Assembly (NCBI GenBank): GCA_943789355.1
Contig: CALSTU010000004.1
Location: forward strand, 310,001 to 374,000
Reading direction: 5' to 3'
Length of the DNA stretch: 64,000 nt
Source of the DNA: UBA7430 sp002478765
GTDB taxonomy: Bacteria; Bacteroidota; Bacteroidia; Flavobacteriales; UBA7430
Positions 44,389 through 54,110 of this stretch are shown piece after piece (position 1 is the first letter of the stretch; each line of letters begins with the position of its first letter). Below the pieces are notes generated by a model. The model was not told the origin of the DNA and did no database searches. It saw nothing but the letters and a program-made list of their open reading frames with translations. The translations under genes were made by a program, and so were the position numbers.

Positions 44389-45042
44389 TTAAAAATTTCG
44401 TTTGGGTAAATCTTTAAACCACTTTTCATAAAGTCTTGTTTCTGGAAAAACTATAGCCCAAGCCGTCATAAAAATTAATTGAAATCTAAAAAAAAGAACG
44501 TTTGATTGATACCATATTTCTAATTCTCCTTTATAGGGTGCTATAACTCTTTTATAAAATCATGTGGATTTTCATTTTCAGATGCAGCTGAGATTAAAGA
44601 TTCTTCATCTCTAAAAACTAATTGAACCAATTCCTGTTAATCCTGGTCTTACATTATATATTTTTCCTGAATCATCATCTGAATACTTTTCAAAGTCAAC
44701 TTGCATCTGTGGTCTCGGACCAACTATAGACAGATCACCAATTATAATATTTAGTATTTGAGGTAATTCATTTATTTTTGTCTTTCTCAAAAAGGAACCA
44801 AAAGGTAAAACTCTTGGATCATTTTTAAGAGTTAAACTCCCAGACCCCATATTTGCACTATTTGAGAGCATCGTTGCAAATTTTATTATTTTGAAATCTT
44901 GATTCTTATAACCTACTCTAGTTTGCAAATAAAACACCTTATGCTCTCCTGTTAAAAGTAGTATAATAACTATTGGTATAAAAAGTGGTAATAAAACTAA
45001 AAGTGCTAAAATTGATAATAATACATCAATAATTCTTGGCAT
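44389..45042 (-). pseudogene. PglC-like phosphoglycosyl transferase (bacterial sugar transferase), frameshifted
   Basis: About 216 residues. One N-terminal re-entrant hydrophobic segment (IDVLLSILALLVLLPLFIP), then GEHKVFYLQTRVGYKNQDF, FLRKTKINELPQILNII, LSIVGPRPQ and VRPGLTGIGS, the monotopic sugar-transferase motifs. The frame breaks at about 44630 (one extra A) and is restored to a second frame with RDEESLISAAS; a missing base at about 44555 precedes VIAPYKGELEIWYQ. It transfers a sugar-1-phosphate, perhaps diNAcBac or GalNAc type, to undecaprenyl phosphate. Confidence 0.8.
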
Positions 45043-45045
45043 AAC

Positions 45046-46238
45046 TTACATTTTTTGATCTAGATGTTTACCAGTTTCTATGTGCATAAAATCTGGAACA
45101 TATTTTTTAATAACTTTACTATATCTAATTTTCTGAATTTGAATTACTAAAAACAGCATCAAAATCAGCTTCTACCTCTTCAAATGATATTTGAACTTTT
45201 GGAGTATTAATAAATCCAAGTGAATCATATTTTTTTATATTATAATCTTCTTCTTCTGTATAGAACTCCTCATATGTTTTTTCTCCTGAGGTATCTGTTT
45301 TGAAAAAGTAAATAGGATACTTTCCTAGAATTACTTATCAATATCATACTCTTTAGCTTCTTTTTCTGAATTCACTAATATTGGTTCAAATCCCTTCTTC
45401 TTTTAAGAAATCTAAAGCAATGTCCTTAAAATAGATTTGATCTTTATGAAAATCTAATTTAGGGAAAGAAAATATTTCCTGAGTCACCTAAAAATGTAGC
45501 CAATAAACATATTTGTCCCGATTGTTCTGGAGTCACAAAAAAACGTTTAATATCTGACGGACAAGAAAGTGGTTGTTTTTTATTAAGTCTATAAATAAAT
45601 CCATCTAATAAACTTCCATTCGAAAAAGCAACATTGGCAAATCTAGCAGTTGAAACTCTAAAATTATTTTTTTTGAAAGAATCAATTTTTCCATTAAGCT
45701 TTTTGAGGCTCCCATAATATTTACTGGATTCGCAGCTTTATCAGTAGAAACACTAAAAAAATAATTTGGTGGATTTCTTCACAGAGATTTAAAAGTTTGA
45801 TAGCCCCAAAAACATTGTTTTTAATTAGAGCTTCTACAGAAATTTTATCTTTTTCTGAACGTACATGTTTATGAGCTGAAAAATTTGCAACAACATCCCA
45901 ATTATCAGAATTAAATATTTTATCAAAGGTATCACTCAATAAATTTACCGGATAGGTTATGTATTCAGGATTATAGTCTAATAAGTTAGAACTTCTAAGA
46001 TCTCTAGTTAATTCAGTTAAACCATTCTCATTAATATCTACTACGGTAATTTTTGAAGGTTTATATTTTAAAATTTGTTTGATATAGCTCGAGCCAATAG
46101 TTCCTGCACCTCCAATTACAAGAATTTTTTTATCCTTAATTTGAGAATGTAAAAAATTCTTTTGTTCTGTTAAATCTCTAAAAAAGGATTTATTTTAATA
46201 TTACGAACTCTCGTAGAAAGTAATTTACTTATATTCAT
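45046..46238 (-). pseudogene. Nucleotide-sugar dehydratase/epimerase (Polysacc_synt_2, short CapD-like), many frameshifts
   Basis: Reassembly across at least five frame changes gives about 395 residues: a lead with FLHSQIKDKKILVIGGAG, TIGSSYIKQILKYKPSKITV (NAD site), VVANFSAHKHVRSEKD, FFSVSTDKAANPVNIMGASK (catalytic S/T and Y-like site region), ARFANVAFSNGS and an end HIETGKHLDQKM. These are hallmarks of cytoplasmic UDP-GlcNAc 4,6-dehydratase/5-epimerase-like SDR enzymes. One break is a T7-to-T6 change at about 46190. It is the most damaged gene in the window. Confidence 0.75.
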
Positions 46239-47457
46239 TTATTTGATTATTTCATTAACAATTTCAATTAATTTTTCACAAACGTATTCAACGCTTTCGA
46301 TAGAGAGATCATTGTATATTGGCAAAGAAATCTCATTCTTATAAAGGTTATAAGATGATGGGAAATCTTTTATATCTAATCCAATACTCTTAAAATACGA
46401 TAGCATTGGAAGTGGAATATAATGAACATTAACGCCTATATCTAAAGACGCCAACTCTACTTATCAATTCATCTCTCTGCTGTTCTTCAAAACCTTCAAT
46501 TCGTAATTGATACAAATGACATGATGATTTTCTATTATTAACAGTAAAGGTTGGTAATATTGCCCATGAATATTGAGATAAAATTGAATTGTATTTTAAA
46601 AATATTTGCTCTCTTTCTGGCAATAAAACACTTTTATATTTTTTGATTTGAGCCAATCCAATTGCAGCATTAATATCTGGCATATTTACTTTTAATCCAT
46701 TGGTTGTAATATCATATTTCCAGCCACCTATAGAATTTTTCTCAAAGGCCGTTTTATTTTGACCATTTAACGATAATAATCTTAATTCTTTAAGTATTAA
46801 TTCATCTTGTTCTTCATCGAAAATTTTAAAAGTTATTGCACCTCCTTCACCCGTGGTAATATTCTTTACTGAATGAAAAGAAAAGACGCTAAAATCTGAA
46901 AATAATGGAGTTGGAACTCCATCAATTAAAGATCCTATCGAATGTGCAGCATCTGAAATGACAATAGGTCTACCTATTTTTCTTTGAAAATCTGTTTTTG
47001 GATTAAATTTACTTCTAACACTTTCTTTATTTAGAAGTTTATTAAGTGCAATATAATCAATAGGAAGTCCTCCTAAATCAACAGGCATAATTGCTTTTGT
47101 CTTTTCAGTGATGGCTTTTTCAACTTCATCAATATTAATTGTAAAATCACTATTAACGTCAACAAAGACACATTTAACACGAGAATTAATTACTGAAAAT
47201 GCTGATGCTGCATAAGTATATACAGGTACAATAATTTCATCTTCTTCATCTAGACCTAACCACCTTATTAAAAGGAGCATCCCAGAGGTCCATGAATTTA
47301 CACATATCGTTGAACTCGTTTGGCATAGTTCTGTTATTTCATCTTCTAATAATTTAACTTTAGGCCCCGTTGTGAGCCAACCTGTTTCATTTAAACAAGA
47401 TAAGACTTCTTGATTTACATCTTTATCTATCAATGGAAGGCAAAATGGTATTTTCAT
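46239..47457 (-). pseudogene. DegT/DnrJ-type PLP sugar aminotransferase, one frameshift
   Basis: About 405 residues. PLP-enzyme motifs: NSWTSGMLLLIRWLGLDEED, DAAHSIGS, and FSFHSVKNITTGEGGAI with the Schiff-base Lys. One extra base at about 46446 (GTTGGCG) shifts the last 70 residues, which then read LDIGVNVHYIPLPMLSYFKS, the usual C-terminal region. It likely aminates the 4-keto sugar made by the adjacent dehydratase, giving a 4-amino-dideoxy sugar for the repeat unit. Confidence 0.83.
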
Positions 47458-47460
47458 TTT

Positions 47461-48594
47461 TTAGTTATAAACATATTTATATATCTTAAAGCATTCATGT
47501 GAAACTTTATCTAAACTGAAATTATTGACCTGTTTGAGTGCATTTATTTTAAAAATTGATAATACATCTTTATTCTCTGATAAATACTTCATCTTAAGAT
47601 ATAAATCATTTGAATCATTTATATTTATGGTCATACCGTTGATTCCATCTACTAAAACATCATTACAACCAGGCATATTGGTTGTCAAAAGAGCTAAAGA
47701 CATTGCTGAGGCTTCTAACAGAACTCTAGGAACACCTTCGCTATAATAGGTTGGCAATACAAATATATCTGACACAGATAAAAGTTCTTTAATATTTGTT
47801 TTTTTTCCTAAATAATTTACACAGTGCTTATATTTATTTATCTGTTCTAATGAAACAGCATCGCTATTAGAATCAATTTGACCCACTAATAAAAAATTGA
47901 ATTTAAGACCATTATCAAAACATTTCTGTGCAGCTTCTAAGTAATTCAACACTCCCTTCTGTTTAATAAGTCTACTTATTAATACAAATGTCAATTGTTT
48001 ATTATTAATATTTAAGTCAATTCTTAATTTATTTTTATCCTCTTCACTTATTCTTGTCGAATAATTTTGCAAATTTATTCCACTGCTCATTACAACACTA
48101 GAATTTTCTTTGTTTACTAAATTATTGTTTATGAAATAATTATAATTATCTGTGTTTTGAAATATAGTGTAGTCTACATATTTTTTTAAACCCTTTTGAA
48201 TGAATTTATATAGACGTTTTAAAATCTTATTTTTTAAATTTGAGTGAGTAAAAATTCTACCCATACCATTAATAGTTCTTACTACTTTAATGTTTTTTAA
48301 TCCAATTGAAGCAATGGGTAACAAAATTGTTAATTTCGTATCAAAAGCATGAACAACTGTGTCTCTATTATAAACTTTTAATACTTTACGAATTTGAAAT
48401 AATGATTTAACATCTCCAATAATATCAAATTCTCTATTCAAATAAAATTGTTGATATTTAATACCACTGTCGATAAACCTCTCAGGAGACTCAGTTCCTA
48501 AAATTTCTATGTGACATTTTTTTTTAATCAGTTCTTTAGAAATATCAATTCTAGCACTAACATCTTCACCTCCTAAAAATACAACCCGATACAT
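47461..48594 (-). CDS. Glycosyltransferase family 4 protein
   Basis: 377 residues, GT-B fold. The N-terminal domain has VVHAFDTKLTILLPIASIGL and the C-terminal domain shows FVLISRLIKQKGVLNYLEAA and VLPTYYSEGVPRVLLEASAM (the E-x7-E nucleotide-sugar motif). It is a retaining transferase acting on a lipid-linked acceptor at the inner membrane. AT-rich codon use matches the island. Three bases follow before the DegT gene. Confidence 0.87.
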   Translation of the reverse strand: MYRVVFLGGEDVSARIDISKELIKKKCHIEILGTESPERFIDSGIKYQQFYLNREFDIIGDVKSLFQIRKVLKVYNRDTVVHAFDTKLTILLPIASIGLKNIKVVRTINGMGRIFTHSNLKNKILKRLYKFIQKGLKKYVDYTIFQNTDNYNYFINNNLVNKENSSVVMSSGINLQNYSTRISEEDKNKLRIDLNINNKQLTFVLISRLIKQKGVLNYLEAAQKCFDNGLKFNFLLVGQIDSNSDAVSLEQINKYKHCVNYLGKKTNIKELLSVSDIFVLPTYYSEGVPRVLLEASAMSLALLTTNMPGCNDVLVDGINGMTININDSNDLYLKMKYLSENKDVLSIFKINALKQVNNFSLDKVSHECFKIYKYVYN

Positions 48595-48596
48595 AA

Positions 48597-50036
48597 TTAT
48601 ATGTTTCTCCAGATTAATTCCTTTATTTCTCCTAATACTTTTGAATAATCTCTGTTTGTCTCAATTCTAGCGAATACTTTTGCTTTGTATAATAAGCCTT
48701 GATTCTGAGCATGTCTTAATCTAAGAAAATCTTCGGATTCTTTACCTTTCTTAATTCTATCTTTATTTCTTTGAACAGCAACTTCTACAGGAACAGTTAG
48801 ATAAAACATTACATCTGGTTCAGGCATTAAATCATAGTATTTATTTTCAATTACAGCTAATAATCTTTTAAATCCAGAATATTCTCTTATGGTTAATCTT
48901 TTACTGTCCATTACTCCGAACATTTCAGACTTATATCGATCACAAATTACAATATTACCATCTGTAGCTTTTCTCCATAATTTAGAAACCAAACTATATC
49001 TATCATAAGCTAGGACAATTTGCCTTATTAAAAACAAATAAGAATTATTTACTTTTTCAGTTTTTGTACTAGATCTTAATTCACCTTCAATTGAAGTACC
49101 TCTTCTTGCTATTTTTATTAATATATTTATTGGTAAAGTTAGTAATGCAGAAGCAGGTTTCCCAAAGTGGTAAAGTGAAATACTAAAATTTTTTCCTAAC
49201 CATTTTTTTAAATCATTAGTTATTGTTGTTTTCCCTGTTGCATCTAAGCCAGCTATCACAATAATAGCTCCTCCGTTATGTAATTTTTTCTTTTGTCTAT
49301 AAAATAATTTATTCAATAACCTATATTTAAACTGAGCTAAATTCTCATAAGTATTTAATAAAACACCTTGATACAAATATCTACCTAATTTTCTTTTTAA
49401 TTTAATTGCTTCAATATAACGAGTTATAAAATTACCTTTTAGAATAATCTTAACATAATTAAAAAGCAAATCCACAGTTATGTTAGAAAAACATTTTTTA
49501 AGAAAGAGATCTAGTTTCTCTTTATCCATTCCGTCTAATAAAAAAGTGATTTCTTTTTTGGTTCTAGACTCTTCTTTCTTAACAAGAATATATTCATTAA
49601 GCTTTGAATATTTCATCATTATTCTAATGATAAAAATGGTAAATTCTATATGTTTTTCTGGAATTGGCATCCCACTTTTATGTTTTGAAAGATTGGAAAG
49701 TATTACTTCCTCAATATCGAATCGCATGAACTTGGTCCAACTTGGACCCGTTTTAATTTGGTAATAAACATGCAAATGTAAAACCTCGCCAGACTCTTGA
49801 TCAAAACCATAAAAATGATGGACAGACTGTATATCTAAATGTTTATTTGAAGCTCTTTTAAACCCTAATCCATTAATTACAGATTCAAAATCAGATACAT
49901 CACTTTTTTTCACAAGTAAATCCAGATCATCATAACCATTAAGCGCATCGTTTAAAAGTAAATTACTTTTCCAATGACAATAGCTTATATTCTCATTATT
50001 TAGAGCAGATATTAAATCTTTTGAAATCTTATACAT
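48597..50036 (-). CDS. Nucleotidyltransferase-like/thymidylate-kinase-like fusion protein of unknown substrate
   Basis: 479 residues in two parts. Residues 20-110 resemble the small nucleotidyltransferase fold: NGYDDLDLLVKKSD supplies the two-Asp motif and LHLHVYY is the following strand. Residues 110-250 are a helical linker. Residues 256-479 are a P-loop kinase like dTMP kinase: Walker A GLDATGKTT (263-271), DRYK at 366-369, and an Arg/Lys-rich LID (QRNKDRIKKGKESEDF). dTMP kinase itself is about 210 residues and free-standing, so nucleotide metabolism is an unlikely role. Its position among glycosyltransferases and its 8-base overlap with a second kinase suggest phosphorylation of a glycan or lipid-linked intermediate; this is inference. 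The frame is intact. Confidence 0.68.
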   Translation of the reverse strand: MYKISKDLISALNNENISYCHWKSNLLLNDALNGYDDLDLLVKKSDVSDFESVINGLGFKRASNKHLDIQSVHHFYGFDQESGEVLHLHVYYQIKTGPSWTKFMRFDIEEVILSNLSKHKSGMPIPEKHIEFTIFIIRIMMKYSKLNEYILVKKEESRTKKEITFLLDGMDKEKLDLFLKKCFSNITVDLLFNYVKIILKGNFITRYIEAIKLKRKLGRYLYQGVLLNTYENLAQFKYRLLNKLFYRQKKKLHNGGAIIVIAGLDATGKTTITNDLKKWLGKNFSISLYHFGKPASALLTLPINILIKIARRGTSIEGELRSSTKTEKVNNSYLFLIRQIVLAYDRYSLVSKLWRKATDGNIVICDRYKSEMFGVMDSKRLTIREYSGFKRLLAVIENKYYDLMPEPDVMFYLTVPVEVAVQRNKDRIKKGKESEDFLRLRHAQNQGLLYKAKVFARIETNRDYSKVLGEIKELIWRNI

Positions 50037-50712
50037 TCTTTATCCCTATTAACTTTATTATTTTATCTAAGTCAATATCTATATCATTGTTATGATATAT
50101 TTGTGGGTTTAATTTTTTCTTAGATATTTCTATAACCGTTCTTGATTGTAACATAAATAACTCTATATTTTTCTTGATAGAAAAATCTATTCTAGCATGC
50201 CCCTTTTCACCTCTTTTAATTACTCTTTCAACTAGACGTTTATGATCTGCATCAACTAATAATACTTTATTTACCGGAGGTAAATATTTATAAAACGCTT
50301 CAGCCTTTGACATATTGATTTGTGTATATATATCTACAAATAATGAAATCGGTATATGACTAATCCCTTCGTCTACAATAAAACATTTATTTTTAGAAAG
50401 AAGGATTCTGTTAATCACCAATTTTTTAAAAATATTTCTAAATATATTGATTTTGTGCTCTAAAGCATTTTTATTTTCTTGCAACTGTTTTATAGATTTT
50501 AACATCAAGATATAATCTGTATATTTTAGCCTGTAAAAATTAAAAAGCAACATAATGTCATAACCTATTGTCCCCGGCAGACTAATAAAAAAAAGGTTTT
50601 TGATATAACCTTCTATGTCAACAACTATACAAGGATTTGTAATCTTTTGAAAAACTTTATGAATAATTGTTGATTTACCTGCTCCTGGTATTCCTGTGAA
50701 TTCAATAATCAT
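50029..50712 (-). CDS. Small P-loop kinase of unknown substrate
   Basis: 227 residues. Walker A is GIPGAGKST (7-15); a DE pair at 114-115 (FIVDEGISHIPI) fits a Walker B or catalytic base; the region VLLVDADHKRLVERVIKRGE may be a LID with Arg residues. It resembles AAA/adenylate-kinase-like small-molecule kinases but no substrate motif is recognised. The start overlaps the preceding glycosyltransferase by 11 bases and its end overlaps the fusion kinase by 8, so the three are translationally coupled. Confidence 0.62.
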   Translation of the reverse strand: MIIEFTGIPGAGKSTIIHKVFQKITNPCIVVDIEGYIKNLFFISLPGTIGYDIMLLFNFYRLKYTDYILMLKSIKQLQENKNALEHKINIFRNIFKKLVINRILLSKNKCFIVDEGISHIPISLFVDIYTQINMSKAEAFYKYLPPVNKVLLVDADHKRLVERVIKRGEKGHARIDFSIKKNIELFMLQSRTVIEISKKKLNPQIYHNNDIDIDLDKIIKLIGIKNV

Positions 50713-51781
50713 CTAACTCGGAATATATTATATCATATTTTTTATGCATACTAGCTAGCTCAAAATGAGCTTCAACAATACTCCTATTAGCTTTGCCAAG
50801 CTCTAAACGCTTTTGAGGTGAAAAAGAAGAATATTCTAATATTTTGTCTTTAAAATCATCTTCACTATCACAAATAAGACTCTCAGAAGATTTATCTTGT
50901 ATCTCATTATGCGGATCTATATCAGATAAAACTATCGGTAAATAACAGGACATTGCTTCCAAAACACCTATCGGCATACCTTCCCATAATGCAGTACTTA
51001 CAAAAATATCTGAATCAACCAACAAATCGTAAACTTGTTCCCTTGGAATTATACCAGTAATACTAACACGATCAGTAAGATGAAGCTGTTTAATTTTATT
51101 TTCAATTATCCGTCTATCGTTCCCTTCTCCTACAATTGTTAACACATGATTCTCTGGGAGTTTATTTAAAATATCAATTAATTTAAAATGATTTTTTTGC
51201 TTGTGTAATTTACCAATATAGATCAGTTGTACTTTTGGGTTATTCTTGGCCCTGATTGTTTTATTTTTCAGGTACCCATTTACCCTATTAATATCTACAC
51301 CATTAGTAATTGGGAGACATTTTTTCTTGAAAATTTTTTTAAATATTTTTGGAAAAGAGTTATAGCTTGACAGACTTACAAACGAAACTTTTCTTGAAAA
51401 GCAAGTATTAAAAATAATTATCAGCCTTGTGATTATTTTAAACTTTTCAAAATTATTATGTACTGTCAATATTCTCTTAAACCTTTTAGGTAAAAAAAAT
51501 GTTATTAGCACTACTAGAAAAGCCGACCTAGGCTGATGCATATGAATTAATGCATTTGAATTAGCCCACAAATACTTGACAACCTTAATAGGATTTTCTG
51601 CTACAGAAATAATTTCTAGACCACTAAACAACTCTTTATACTCCTTTTTAAGAGGAGAAATTGTAAGCACTATTCCATTTTTCTCATTATAATTTACTCT
51701 TCGATACAACAAGAACTCATTTATAGGCATGCTTGTTGGTGATACAGCATTTATAACCGTAATTATCTTATTTTCTTCCAT
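50702..51781 (-). CDS. Glycosyltransferase family 4 protein
   Basis: 359 residues, GT-B. LIYIGKLHKQKNHFKLIDIL, VSITGIIPREQVYDLLVDSD and FVSTALWEGMPIGVLEAMS (E-x7-E) are the usual GT4 C-terminal landmarks. The N-terminal domain (HMHQPRSAFLVVLITFFLPK) is acceptor-binding and divergent. Acts in repeat-unit assembly; sugar unknown. Confidence 0.87.
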   Translation of the reverse strand: MEENKIITVINAVSPTSMPINEFLLYRRVNYNEKNGIVLTISPLKKEYKELFSGLEIISVAENPIKVVKYLWANSNALIHMHQPRSAFLVVLITFFLPKRFKRILTVHNNFEKFKIITRLIIIFNTCFSRKVSFVSLSSYNSFPKIFKKIFKKKCLPITNGVDINRVNGYLKNKTIRAKNNPKVQLIYIGKLHKQKNHFKLIDILNKLPENHVLTIVGEGNDRRIIENKIKQLHLTDRVSITGIIPREQVYDLLVDSDIFVSTALWEGMPIGVLEAMSCYLPIVLSDIDPHNEIQDKSSESLICDSEDDFKDKILEYSSFSPQKRLELGKANRSIVEAHFELASMHKKYDIIYSELDDY

Positions 51782-51783
51782 AG

Positions 51784-52884
51784 CTATATTTTATAATTAT
51801 CAAACAAGTTTATATATCTTTCAGCTATTTTTTTTGAATCATATTTTTTTACGCTTGAGAAAATTGCTTCTTTATCTGTACCCGAACTTGAATAGAAATC
51901 AATCTTCTTCAAAAAACTACTATAATCTTTAAAATCAACAAGAGATCCATTCAGACCTTCAGTAATAATTTCATCATCAACACCTGGCGATTTAAAAGCT
52001 ATTACAAACTTACCACAAGCATTTGCTTCAAGGATGACATTAGGAAAACCTTCATATCTAGAACTTAAAACAACTAAGTCTGCCTGATAAATATACTTAT
52101 ATGGATTTTTTCTTGAACCATGTATAGTTACTTTATCTTGAATTTTAGCTTCAAGGATAAGTTGAGAAATCTTCTCCCTTTCTGCACCTTCTCCGACTAT
52201 ATGAAAATGGTAATCATCTTTACTAGCTTTGACTACATTTAAAAGTAAATCAAACCCCTTTTGATATCTTAATCCTCCGACAGATACTATGTTAATTTTA
52301 TTAGAGTGAATGAACTTTTCTTCAATTCTTTCAATTGCTTTTATTTGAACGCTTTTATAATCCAAAGGGTTATTAACAACGATGACATTATTACCGTTTA
52401 AATCATAGGCATTAATCAAATCAGTCCTCATAAATTTTGATTGAGCTATAATTAAATCGAAATTTGAAATAGTTTTAGTATATACGAAATCCAACCTCTT
52501 AGATTTCTTTAAATATTTCGCTCTGATTGATGGGTTATTAGATTCCCTTGAGACAAAGATAGAGTTAACATAAAACAACCTAAAAAATGGAATTAATAGT
52601 GAAGTAATTATGTTAACATGAGTTATACCAGTAAAAACAACATTTGGCTTTAATTGATAAATTAGGCTAAAATATGAAAATACACCAGTTAAAACTCTTG
52701 TAGAATTTAAATCATGAATTATAACCTCTTTGTGCAAGTTTTGAAGCAATTCACCTCTTTTTTTAAACAGACAAAAATGAACAATATAGCCTTCTTCAAC
52801 AAAAGCGTTTGCAAGATTGACTAGAACTCTTTGTGAACCTCCTATGGATAATTCATGCAAGACAAATATTATTATTTTTTTCAA
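51784..52884 (-). CDS. Glycosyltransferase family 4 protein
   Basis: About 366 residues. Signatures: HELSIGGSQRVLVNLANAFV at the start (typical of GT4 enzymes that recognise lipid-linked acceptors), VSVGGLRYQKGFDLLLNVVK, VTIHGSRKNPYKYIYQADLV and LSSRYEGFPNVILEANACGK. The open frame extends to 52995, but that part overlaps wzy and lacks homology. I place the start at TTG 52884, four bases after the wzy stop, where the protein begins like its relatives; no ATG exists nearby. Confidence 0.84.
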   Translation of the reverse strand: MKKIIIFVLHELSIGGSQRVLVNLANAFVEEGYIVHFCLFKKRGELLQNLHKEVIIHDLNSTRVLTGVFSYFSLIYQLKPNVVFTGITHVNIITSLLIPFFRLFYVNSIFVSRESNNPSIRAKYLKKSKRLDFVYTKTISNFDLIIAQSKFMRTDLINAYDLNGNNVIVVNNPLDYKSVQIKAIERIEEKFIHSNKINIVSVGGLRYQKGFDLLLNVVKASKDDYHFHIVGEGAEREKISQLILEAKIQDKVTIHGSRKNPYKYIYQADLVVLSSRYEGFPNVILEANACGKFVIAFKSPGVDDEIITEGLNGSLVDFKDYSSFLKKIDFYSSSGTDKEAIFSSVKKYDSKKIAERYINLFDNYKI

Positions 52885-52888
52885 TGAT

Positions 52889-54106
52889 TTATTTTTTAGT
52901 GGATTTAGCAGAGAAAAATAACTTTGTAAGTAATGCGAGTCCAAGTCCAAATAATAATATTTTTTTTTGTGTAGAAAAAATATAAGATAGATCATTCCTT
53001 TGGAGATAAAAACACCAAAAGATTCCAGTAATTAAAATTACTGATTTAAGAATCACGGATTTTGTGGTTAGTAAATTATTTAAAAAAATTACTATCAAAT
53101 TATAAAATATAACAAATAAAGCAACACCATAATAGGATCCAATTGCAAAAAATTGAGCCCAAATATTTGAAGCCATTCCAGATCGAACTCCTGGAAATAA
53201 ACGATGTTGAAAATATGAGTTAAAACTACTAATATCAATACCTAAGGTTGTTGACTCAAAAATAAAAAAAGCTAAAAATTGATCAAGATGTGATAGCGGT
53301 ACTTCGAAATTCGTTTTTATTACTTCATTTAAAATACTTTGAGTTTCAAAAGGTTCTGCATATATTAATGCATCCATTAAATAATCTTGATTGTTTAATA
53401 AACTAATAATTAACTCAAAATCTCCTTGTTTAATAGCGTAAATAAATTGTTTAAAAACTAAAATTAATACTAAAAATAAAACACTAAAAAATATACTTTT
53501 TTTATATTTAATCAATCGTATTCTTTTAAGCGATGATACTTTTGCAAGTACTATGCAAGCCAATGATATGACTAAAGGAAATCGAAAGCCTATTAACATT
53601 ATAAATAATTGCAATAGGATTGCTATAAATAATATTTTTTTTTGACCGTTTAAAAAAGAGATTACGAATGAAAATAATGAAGAATAAATAAATAAATTCA
53701 TGAAAAGACCAAGCTCTAACATTAATTCACCTTTATTTGGATTTAATAAGTTTGAGCCTTGTGATGCAATCAAAAGAATAAGTAATATAATTGATAAAAA
53801 AATACTAACTACACCTAAACTGTAATGTTTATTGATTTCTTCATCTTCAATTTTCGTTTTTGTTTTATCATACATAAAAGCAAAAAAAATTAATGAAAAC
53901 AACACAAAAAAATACACATAATATACTTCATCTATCATCTTCTCTGAAATTCTAATGAAATTAGATCTGTAAGAAACTCTTCCAAAAAAAGCTGGCGAGA
54001 AATAAATTAATGAAGAAAGATAGGAAATAGAAAAAAAATCAAATTTTCTTTTTTTACAAACAAAATAATAAAATGCAATAAAAGAAATAAAATAAAAAAT
54101 ATACAT
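52889..54106 (-). CDS. O-antigen/exopolysaccharide polymerase (Wzy-like)
   Basis: 405 residues, about 11 hydrophobic segments (for example VVSIFLSIILLILLIASQ and FSVLFLVLILVFKQF) and a larger loop near residues 240-300 (DALIYAEPFETQSIL). Wzy proteins have little sequence conservation; the call uses topology, size and its place between asnB and glycosyltransferases. It would polymerise undecaprenyl-linked repeat units on the periplasmic face. Confidence 0.72.
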   Translation of the reverse strand: MYIFYFISFIAFYYFVCKKRKFDFFSISYLSSLIYFSPAFFGRVSYRSNFIRISEKMIDEVYYVYFFVLFSLIFFAFMYDKTKTKIEDEEINKHYSLGVVSIFLSIILLILLIASQGSNLLNPNKGELMLELGLFMNLFIYSSLFSFVISFLNGQKKILFIAILLQLFIMLIGFRFPLVISLACIVLAKVSSLKRIRLIKYKKSIFFSVLFLVLILVFKQFIYAIKQGDFELIISLLNNQDYLMDALIYAEPFETQSILNEVIKTNFEVPLSHLDQFLAFFIFESTTLGIDISSFNSYFQHRLFPGVRSGMASNIWAQFFAIGSYYGVALFVIFYNLIVIFLNNLLTTKSVILKSVILITGIFWCFYLQRNDLSYIFSTQKKILLFGLGLALLTKLFFSAKSTKK

Positions 54107-54110
54107 TAGG

